Part shown: one piece after another, positions 1 to 5,188 of the stretch | How the letters are laid out: each line of letters opens with the position of its first letter | Position numbering within the stretch: the stretch's first letter is position 1 | Translations under genes and position numbers: made by a program | NCBI GenBank assembly: GCA_026014515.1 | Contig: JAOZIG010000267.1 | Span: forward strand, 1-5,188 | Source of the DNA: Candidatus Bathyarchaeota archaeon | Lineage (GTDB): Archaea; Thermoproteota; Bathyarchaeia; TCS64 | DNA length: 5,188 nt | Direction of reading: 5' to 3' | Notes under the pieces: generated by a model | What the model was told of the DNA's origin: nothing | Seen by the model: only the letters and a program-made list of their open reading frames with translations | Database searches by the model: none

Positions 1-190
1 CAACGAAACCAGCCCCAAAACAACCCAGAATTAAACTTAATCTAGTCCAAACCACCGGCGAATCAATACCAAATCGTACACGACCAAATAATACACCTTC
101 ACACCAATTCCCACCGAGAAATTTTTTCCTCAAAGTACCCACCAGTAGACACCGCAAAGCGTAATAACCCCCCAGCCATCCAGAATAACC
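1..190. other. Upstream region with no supported gene
   Basis: This stretch is rich in A and C on the + strand and poor in G. In the + strand one frame is open from the window edge to a TAA at 162-164, another stops at TAA 32-34 and the third at TAG 43-45. Any of these could be the last codons of a gene that begins outside the window. The peptide from the longest frame is rich in Pro, Asn, Thr and Arg, has no recognisable motif, and could stay open merely because A/C-rich DNA contains few stops. The minus strand is broken by several stops. A weak TATA-like run (taataa, 162-167) lies 24-29 bases before the ATG at 191 and could serve the zinc-finger gene. Confidence 0.3.
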
Positions 191-361
191 ATGCCCATCT
201 GTGAAATATGCGGAATGGAAGTCGAAACAACAGAAACATGCAAAGAATGCCAAAGCAAATTCTGCGAAGAATGCGGAGACAACAAACAAAAACTCTGCTA
301 CGACTGCCTAGGCTGGACAGACGACATAGAAGAAGACTGGATCGAGGAAGACCTAAACTGA
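191..361 (+). CDS. Small B-box/RING-like double zinc-finger protein (56 aa)
   Basis: The gene encodes 56 residues with eight cysteines in four CxxC knuckles (C4/C7, C17/C20, C25/C28, C36/C39). The spacing is C-x2-C-x9-C-x2-C-x4-C-x2-C-x7-C-x2-C. That order fits two zinc ions held in a cross-brace fold, and the spacing of the first six ligands is close to B-box type 1 fingers, with cysteines where B-boxes usually end in histidines. After the last knuckle comes an acidic tail (residues 44-54) with Trp42 and Trp50. ATG 191 is the first possible start: an in-frame TAG lies at 146-148, and the next Met (M9) would remove the first knuckle. There is no Shine-Dalgarno sequence, so the transcript may be leaderless. 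The gene ends 46 bases before the large permease on the same strand. A protein- or nucleic-acid-binding adaptor role is inference; small cytosolic proteins of this kind occur in archaea, usually without known function. Confidence 0.8.
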   Translation: MPICEICGMEVETTETCKECQSKFCEECGDNKQKLCYDCLGWTDDIEEDWIEEDLN

Positions 362-372
362 CCCAACCATCG

Positions 373-383
373 TATTTATGTAA
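373..383 (+). promoter_or_regulatory. TATA-like box of the large permease gene
   Basis: The sequence tatttatgtaa lies 25-35 bases before the ATG at 408 in the short gap after the zinc-finger gene. An archaeal TATA box sits about 26 bases before the transcription start, so transcription would begin within a few bases of the ATG and give a leaderless or nearly leaderless mRNA. This agrees with the lack of a purine-rich ribosome binding site before 408. The core TTTATGTAA (375-383) is nearly repeated upstream of the small permease gene. Confidence 0.5.
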
Positions 384-407
384 AAGTTCAATAGAATACC
401 AATAACA

Positions 408-3356
408 ATGTATAACAATGTGGGACAAAGTAAAACACAAAAACACCTATCCCTTGTCCTCATCACACTCATCATAGCCACCCAACTTATCCCACACGCC
501 TACGCGGCAAGAACCACCGTCACAGGCACAATAACAGACACACAAGGCAACCCAATCCAGAACGCCGAAATCAAGGTACTAACACGCCGCTACATCAGAC
601 ACTGGTCAAGCAGCTGGAACAGCTACAGCTCAACCACCACAAACACAGCCGGCGAATACAGCCTAAACCTAGACACAGACAGCAACTACCTCATACTGAT
701 AACCCACTCAACTGGCGACGAATACGATTACGTACCATACGGATGGTTCATCACCCCAACAAAGGAAGCATATGTAGAAGACATCACTCTCTGGAGAGCA
801 TCCATCATCAAATTTGATGGCCTAGCCTACTTCATAGAAACCACAGCTATACCGGAAACCACTTTCAAGGTACTGGAACACAACAGCACCGAGATAATCC
901 GCTACGGAGACATGGGACTCAGCTACGGAACCACAAGCAGCACCATCACACTCCAACTAGGAGTACCAAGCAACATAGTCTATGTTCCAAGTAACTCCAA
1001 CTTTAAAGTCGAGGTGGAGAGCTACGCATCATACAGATCAGAAACCATACACCGGGAAATCAATATCCAAGACTACGTTGAACAGTCTCTGGAGCCCGGT
1101 GAAACAGTAAACATTGACCTAAGAAGTCTGGTGTTACCTGAAAGCGTCGAAAAGCTTCAAACTCAGACAGCGGATGTCGAGTCACTTATTATAGATAAAG
1201 AGGAGCAGGGATTCTTCTTAGCTGTTGAACGGCAACACTTAGGCGAGATTCAGCAAACCATCGATACAGCGGCGTCACTTCTGAGTCAGGATAACTTTGA
1301 GGAGGCGTTCACAAAGTCCCGGGAGGCATTTGTGCTTCTTAGTGACTTGGAGAATGGGTTGAACAACCTGTTGACTGATGCATCAAGATCAGTCTATATC
1401 CTGCTTGGCTTCATATGCGCCACATCAATCGTGATAGCCTCACTGCTATACGAGAACAGTCTATACAAGGCATTGTTCTCTACGGGTTTCTACGCGGTTC
1501 TTCTGGTAATATTCTATTATCTTCACCCCGGAGCCCAGATCACAGACAAGATCGAACTAATCAAAATATCAGCAATATCACTACTAGCGGTAAACGCCGC
1601 AGCGTGGATACTCCCCAAACTCATGAACAGGGGCTCAACTGGAAGAGACATAAGCCTAGCAAACATGACAGTACCAATATTCAGCATCGCAAAAAGAAGT
1701 CTAAGACGGAGAAGACTACGGTTCTTACTCACACTCACAAGCGTCCTGTTGCTAGTGGCTAGCTTCATCAGCTTGACAAGCTTCACATCAGGATACGGTC
1801 TCAGCTTTACAAAATCAGGGAACACTGTCCAGAAAGAAGGCATAATGATTAGGACACCTGATCCCCCACCTGCACGTGCATTGGCACCGTTCAGTGGGGG
1901 AACAGGAGCAGCTGGACCATTACCACTAGACGAGTCAATACTGGAATGGTACAGGATCATCGAGGAGGTGGTTGACATTGTGCCAAGGTACGAGAACTAT
2001 GCACAGCGCCAGTACAGGGAATCCTACAAGCCCATCGCGTACATTGGACGTACACCATTATTCGGTATGGTGGGAATCGACCCAGAGTACGAGGCAGAGG
2101 TAAACCTACTAGACTCTGCGGTAATCGAAGGCAGATACCTAAGTGATACCCCGGGAGAGGTTTTGATATCCGCTTTGCTAGCCGAGAATCTCCAAAAGAC
2201 TGTCGGAGATCAGTTGACCATCACATCACAGGAAAGAAATCATGAATTTATTATAGTGGGGATTCTCGATGACGAGACACTTGAGGGCTTAACAGATATT
2301 GACGGCTATAGTTTAATGCCGCAGAAGATTATCGAGCTTGAACGAATAGAGGCGGATGGACCAGACTTTGTGACCGAAGGGCTTGCACCATGCACCGCTG
2401 AGGAAACCATATGGGTAAACTTAGAGACAGGGGAGGAACTTTCAGCCTTATGGTTATTACGGGTTAATCTGGTTCTCAACGAGGAAGTAGACTTACTGGA
2501 GTTTGCCCAGTCCACAGCGTTAAACAGGGGCTTTAGGGCTTGGGCCTCAACCCATACGGGTGTTTACCTCGCTGAGCTTACAGGCTACTTTGAGGGAAAA
2601 GGCCTTCCAATTGTCATTCCATGGGTGATTGTAACGCTGAACGTCGTAGTCACCATGATGAATGCTTACTATGAACGACGCCATGAAGTCATGATCTACA
2701 GCAGCATCGGCATGAATCCAAGACATATCTCAAGCATATTCCTTGCAGAAGCAGCGGTAATCGGAATAATCGGAGGCTGCCTCGGTTACCTCGTTGGACT
2801 AGGAGCCTACAAGATAATCTACATACTAACACCAGCACTTCAGGTAAAACAGAAGGTCTCGGCTTTCTGGAGCCTAGCAGCCATAGGGATCAGCATGATG
2901 GCGGTTCTCGTAGGAGGACTATCAGCGCTCAAGAACAGCACATCTATAACACCAAGTCTCCGTCGACGCTGGGTGATAGAAGAGGAACAGAAAACAGCGG
3001 ACGAGACAAGGATAGTCTTGCCGGTTCAGGTCTATGAGGAGGAGATAGATGAGTACATAGGCTTCCTATGGGCGAAGCTTGAAGATGCTAAGAAATCAAG
3101 GACAATGGCTGTGCGCGTTCCAAAGATGAATCAGACAGGTGAGAAGAGCTGGGAGTATAGCTTCATCTATAGCTCAGCTAATCCCCAGATTTCACCACTA
3201 TACACAAGAAACAGGCTCATGGTGGAAAAGGTAGAGGGCAAGACCTATACTACGATTCTTTACACCAAGGGTGACTCGGATAGCGTTAAGCAGGCGGGTT
3301 CATTCCTGCGTCAGATTGGACTGGACTGGAGTCTTGAACGTGAGGAGGAGCACTAG
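408..3356 (+). CDS. Large multidomain FtsX/MacB-like ABC permease
   Basis: A 982-residue membrane protein, predicted to be one permease half of a MacB/LolCDE-type ABC complex. Residues 14-33 form a signal peptide with a likely cleavage site after AYA (33). Residues 36-130 resemble a carboxypeptidase-regulatory-like beta-sandwich (GTITDTQGNPIQNAEI; TAGEYSLNL at 80-88). A second beta-rich stretch reaches about 240 and a helical stalk spans 245-327. Three membrane segments follow (about 329-348, 355-372, 382-403), then an Arg-rich cytosolic turn (RRRRLR, 433-438). The classic core comes next: TM 437-459, a MacB_PCD-like ectodomain about 460-730 (VGID 555-558, IEGRYL 573-578, VGD 599-601, FIIVGIL 614-620), and TMs 733-753, 782-806 and 820-841 with a coupling-helix region at about 755-781. 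The signal peptide plus seven TMs give a consistent topology with a cytosolic C-terminus. Residues 842-982 are an unusual tail shared with the minus-strand paralogue. ATG 408 is the only start available, because TAA 381-383 closes the frame upstream. The substrate is unknown. Confidence 0.9.
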   Translation: MYNNVGQSKTQKHLSLVLITLIIATQLIPHAYAARTTVTGTITDTQGNPIQNAEIKVLTRRYIRHWSSSWNSYSSTTTNTAGEYSLNLDTDSNYLILITHSTGDEYDYVPYGWFITPTKEAYVEDITLWRASIIKFDGLAYFIETTAIPETTFKVLEHNSTEIIRYGDMGLSYGTTSSTITLQLGVPSNIVYVPSNSNFKVEVESYASYRSETIHREINIQDYVEQSLEPGETVNIDLRSLVLPESVEKLQTQTADVESLIIDKEEQGFFLAVERQHLGEIQQTIDTAASLLSQDNFEEAFTKSREAFVLLSDLENGLNNLLTDASRSVYILLGFICATSIVIASLLYENSLYKALFSTGFYAVLLVIFYYLHPGAQITDKIELIKISAISLLAVNAAAWILPKLMNRGSTGRDISLANMTVPIFSIAKRSLRRRRLRFLLTLTSVLLLVASFISLTSFTSGYGLSFTKSGNTVQKEGIMIRTPDPPPARALAPFSGGTGAAGPLPLDESILEWYRIIEEVVDIVPRYENYAQRQYRESYKPIAYIGRTPLFGMVGIDPEYEAEVNLLDSAVIEGRYLSDTPGEVLISALLAENLQKTVGDQLTITSQERNHEFIIVGILDDETLEGLTDIDGYSLMPQKIIELERIEADGPDFVTEGLAPCTAEETIWVNLETGEELSALWLLRVNLVLNEEVDLLEFAQSTALNRGFRAWASTHTGVYLAELTGYFEGKGLPIVIPWVIVTLNVVVTMMNAYYERRHEVMIYSSIGMNPRHISSIFLAEAAVIGIIGGCLGYLVGLGAYKIIYILTPALQVKQKVSAFWSLAAIGISMMAVLVGGLSALKNSTSITPSLRRRWVIEEEQKTADETRIVLPVQVYEEEIDEYIGFLWAKLEDAKKSRTMAVRVPKMNQTGEKSWEYSFIYSSANPQISPLYTRNRLMVEKVEGKTYTTILYTKGDSDSVKQAGSFLRQIGLDWSLEREEEH

Positions 3357-3367
3357 TATGGTAATGT

Positions 3368-3377
3368 CTTTATGCAA
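3368..3377 (+). promoter_or_regulatory. TATA-like box of the small permease/ATPase pair
   Basis: The sequence ctttatgcaa lies 22-31 bases before the ATG at 3399, in the 42-base gap after the large permease. Its core, TTTATGCAA (3369-3377), differs by one base from the core upstream of the large permease and lies at a similar distance from its start. This suggests a second promoter, so that the small permease and ATPase may be transcribed on their own as well as by read-through. The inference rests on sequence likeness alone. Confidence 0.4.
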
Positions 3378-3398
3378 TGTGAAGGGACTTGATGTGAT

Positions 3399-4004
3399 AT
3401 GAGTGGGGAAAAACGCATGGTGTACTTCACCATCAGCGACGCTGTCAGGCTGGGAATAGACTATATCAAGCGTAGATTCCAGCGAACAGCCATCAACGTA
3501 GCTAGCATAGGACTAGCAAACAGCTTCCTCACAAGCCTCATTATGACAGACCTATTCTACGCGACATTCAACGAGTACCAAGGAAGCACCATAGGAGTAG
3601 ACGCCTACCAGTACTGGCTAGTAGCAGTAGCCCTGATTGTATCAGTGGTAGGCATCACTAATGCTATGCTTATCTCGGTCTATGAAAGATACCGGGAAAT
3701 CGGTACAATGAAGTGCATCGGTGCACTGGACCAGCATATACTGATGCTTTTCCTAATTGAAGCCATTATTCAAGGAGCCGCAGGAGGCATCATCGGGTAC
3801 GTCCTCGGCGTTGTAGCCGCTGTACTATCATCGGGGTTCACAACGGGCTTCAACATCATCTTCATGGTGCCAATAACAGACCTACTGAGTTATCTCTTGA
3901 GCACCACCCTACTCAGCATATTACTGAGTATAATCGCATCCATGTATCCAGCGTGGAGAGCGAGCAAACTACCGCCAGTGGAGGCGTTAAGCTATGAGTT
4001 ATGA
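3399..4004 (+). CDS. Minimal FtsX-core ABC permease without ectodomain
   Basis: A 201-residue membrane protein with the FtsX/MacB permease core. An amphipathic N-terminal helix (about 10-29) leads to TM1 (31-57). A loop of only about 12 residues joins it to TM2 (70-94), where MacB and LolC/E proteins normally carry a periplasmic domain of roughly 200 residues. Then come the coupling helix (YERYREIGTMKCIGA, 95-109), TM3 (about 114-143) and TM4 (about 162-182). The C-terminus has the hallmark YPAWRASKLPPVEAL (183-197) seen at the end of MacB-type permeases. It probably pairs with the 982-residue permease as an unlike dimer served by the ATPase encoded next. Start choice: ATG 3399 fits a leaderless transcript from the box at 3368-3377. 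ATG 3417 (M7), preceded by gtgggga at 3402-3408, is a fair alternative and would lose only six residues. The end overlaps the ATPase gene by 11 bases. Confidence 0.9.
   Translation: MSGEKRMVYFTISDAVRLGIDYIKRRFQRTAINVASIGLANSFLTSLIMTDLFYATFNEYQGSTIGVDAYQYWLVAVALIVSVVGITNAMLISVYERYREIGTMKCIGALDQHILMLFLIEAIIQGAAGGIIGYVLGVVAAVLSSGFTTGFNIIFMVPITDLLSYLLSTTLLSILLSIIASMYPAWRASKLPPVEALSYEL
3980..3984 (+). promoter_or_regulatory. Shine-Dalgarno site of the ATPase gene
   Basis: GGAGG ends nine bases before the ATG at 3994, inside the final codons of the small permease. It is the clearest ribosome binding site in the window. It supports ATG 3994 as the ATPase start and suggests translation coupled to the upstream gene, unlike the two permeases, which look leaderless. 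Confidence 0.7.
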
Positions 4005-4686
4005 TACTGTAATCGAGTTACGAAACCTTGTAAGACACTACACCATGGGAGACGAGGAAGTCAAGGCTCTCGACGGTGTAGACCTAGACATTGGACGCGG
4101 AGAATACGTCTCCATAGTTGGTCCAAGCGGAAGCGGAAAAACCACCTTATTCAACTTGATCGGTGGACTCGATAAACCCACAAAGGGAAACGTCTTCATC
4201 GACGGCGTAGACATCAGCCAACTAGACGCATACGAATTAGCATGGCTAAGATGCCGTAAGATCGGGTACATCTTCCAGAGCTTCAACCTCATACAGGTAC
4301 TGACTGCACTGGAAAACGTGGCTCTACCAACTGTCTTCGCAGGTACACCCCACGAGGAAGGACTCAAGAAGGCGGAGAAACTCTTGGCATCAGTGGGTCT
4401 CGGGAAACGAATCCACCACAGACCCGGTGAATTATCAGCGGGGCAACAGCAGCGTGTGGCTATTGCTCGTGCACTGGCGAACGACCCAGCTATTATATTG
4501 GCTGATGAACCTACGGGTAACCTTGACCTTCAGACAGGGCAAGAGATCATTGACCTGCTTCACGGATTGAATAAGGCGCAGGGATTGACTCTGGTGGCTG
4601 CTACTCATGACTTGAAGATGATCAAGGCCAGTGACCGTAATGTCTGGATGAGAGACGGTCAAGTAGAGAGAATCGAACGCGGTTAG
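3994..4686 (+). CDS. LolD/MacB-type ABC transporter ATPase
   Basis: A 230-residue cytosolic ATP-binding subunit of the LolD/FtsE/MacB family that powers the adjacent permeases. All motifs are present in order: aromatic A-loop Tyr16, Walker A GPSGSGKT (43-50), Q-loop Gln95 (FQSFNL), signature LSAGQQQR (147-154), Walker B ILADE (168-172) with catalytic Glu172, D-loop GNLD (175-178) and switch His205. The signature has Ala where LSGGQ is usual, a mild change unlikely to abolish activity. The length is normal for a stand-alone LolD-type subunit. The start overlaps the small permease by 11 bases, which ties the two genes together. The stop TAG (4684-4686) overlaps the stop of the convergent minus-strand gene. 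A pyrimidine run just after the stop (cctttcttttc, 4687-4697) might aid termination. The substrate cannot be told from the ATPase. Confidence 0.95.
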   Translation: MSYDTVIELRNLVRHYTMGDEEVKALDGVDLDIGRGEYVSIVGPSGSGKTTLFNLIGGLDKPTKGNVFIDGVDISQLDAYELAWLRCRKIGYIFQSFNLIQVLTALENVALPTVFAGTPHEEGLKKAEKLLASVGLGKRIHHRPGELSAGQQQRVAIARALANDPAIILADEPTGNLDLQTGQEIIDLLHGLNKAQGLTLVAATHDLKMIKASDRNVWMRDGQVERIERG

Positions 4687-5188
4687 CCTTTCTTTTCAGC
4701 GCTATAATCCATACTTATTCTGCGGACCAGTGAGCCCGCCATATGAACCCACTCTGGTTCACCAAAGCTAGCTAGGAAAGCACCATATTCTCCATTTTCT
4801 AGTGGCGCGATTCGTAGCGTGTTTCTTGTGTAGAAGTTGCCTGTGGTGGTCTGTACCGCTTTGTAGATGAAGGTGAGTATGTGTTGATCTCCCTCGGTTC
4901 TGCGTTTGATACTTGAAGTGATATGAGTATGATGGTCCTCTAGGTCATGCAGATTCATCTCGACATAGTCAAGATAGACCTCAACCTCACCCGGGTCAAG
5001 CTTGATGGGAATATCGATGTTCCAAGGGTCTTGGAAGCCTCCACTGGATCGATCTATCTTCCATCTGCGCATCAAGCTAGGGGTAATAACGACACTGTTC
5101 TGAAGTGCAGCCAATGCACCTGTAACTACGGCGCTTATTGCTAATCCGATGGCGGCTAGGCTCCATACCGCTGATACTTTCTGGTGTA
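4683..5188 (-). CDS. 3' end of a second large FtsX/MacB-like permease (paralogue)
   Basis: This frame is open from the window edge (first full codon at 5186) to TAA at 4683-4685 and gives the last 167 residues of a longer protein. A TTG at 5114 could be mistaken for a start, but the reading frame and the homology continue upstream of it. The fragment begins with the final membrane segment (VSAVWSLAAIG and on, local residues 4-28). ITPSLMRRW (34-42) and a cytosolic tail follow. It aligns without difficulty to the end of the 982-residue permease: KVSAFWSLAAIG matches KVSAVWSLAAIG, ITPSLRRRW matches ITPSLMRRW, and both have FIY, YTRN (local 119-122), AGS and a final IxxDxS. It is therefore a paralogue, diverged well beyond a recent copy. 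No small permease or ATPase follows it on its own strand, because it runs straight into the convergent ATPase. Its N-terminal architecture lies outside the window. Confidence 0.88.
   Translation of the reverse strand, partial: HQKVSAVWSLAAIGLAISAVVTGALAALQNSVVITPSLMRRWKIDRSSGGFQDPWNIDIPIKLDPGEVEVYLDYVEMNLHDLEDHHTHITSSIKRRTEGDQHILTFIYKAVQTTTGNFYTRNTLRIAPLENGEYGAFLASFGEPEWVHMAGSLVRRISMDYSAEKKG

Noticed and set aside
3..164. Open + frame from the window edge to TAA 162-164
   Set aside because: No recognisable motif, and A/C-rich DNA has few stops by chance. It may be a gene tail but cannot be supported.
208..405. Second + frame overlapping the zinc-finger gene
   Set aside because: A basic, low-complexity shadow; the other frame has eight regularly spaced cysteines.
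99..446. Minus-strand open frame of 115 codons
   Set aside because: It lies antisense to the zinc-finger gene and the start of the permease; its hydrophobic, Cys- and Arg-rich protein is what the complement of A/C-rich coding DNA gives.
1523..1978. Minus-strand open frame of 151 codons inside the large permease
   Set aside because: The + frame encodes TMs and the permease core without break; the antisense frame has no domain features.
3889..3933. Repeated actgag/actcag-like hexamers near the end of the small permease
   Set aside because: They fall in Leu/Ser codons of TM4 and have no regular spacing; judged to be coding coincidence.
4687..4697. Pyrimidine run as a terminator of the ATPase operon
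   Set aside because: Too short and interrupted by C to call; it also lies inside the convergent coding sequence. Noted only in the ATPase entry.
5112..5114. TTG as start of the minus-strand gene
   Set aside because: The frame stays open upstream to the window edge, and those residues match the last membrane segment of the paralogous permease, so the true start is outside the window.

Overview
This window looks like chromosomal DNA from an uncultured archaeon. The signs are leaderless-looking starts with TATA-like boxes about 25-33 bases upstream, a small four-CxxC zinc-finger protein of an archaeal kind, and a MacB/LolCDE/FtsX-type ABC system fused to extra extracellular modules. An Asgard (for example Thorarchaeia-like) or Bathyarchaeia-like source would fit, but I cannot fix the lineage from the sequence alone.

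Layout, left to right. Bases 1-190 hold no gene I can support; they may contain the tail of an upstream gene. A 56-residue zinc-finger protein follows (191-361, +). Next is a very large multidomain FtsX/MacB-like permease of 982 residues (408-3356, +), then a minimal 201-residue FtsX-core permease (3399-4004, +), then its LolD/MacB-type ATPase of 230 residues (3994-4686, +), whose start overlaps the end of the small permease by 11 bases. On the other strand, converging on the ATPase with a 4-base overlap of coding sequence, is the 3' end of a second large permease (4683-5188, -, open at the window edge). It is clearly paralogous to the 982-residue protein.

How the genes probably work together. 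The large permease, small permease and ATPase appear to form one asymmetric type VII (MacB/LolCDE-like, mechanotransmission) ABC complex. The ATPase would bind the coupling helices of two unlike FtsX cores. Only the large subunit carries extracellular domains: a carboxypeptidase-regulatory-like beta-sandwich, a helical stalk and a MacB_PCD-like domain. The substrate or signal is unknown. The two large permeases share a cytosolic C-terminal extension of about 130 residues, which I do not recognise from standard MacB or LolC/E proteins. This extension, together with the asymmetric subunit design, is the most novel-looking part of the window. No tRNA, rRNA, CRISPR array, insertion sequence or phage gene was seen.
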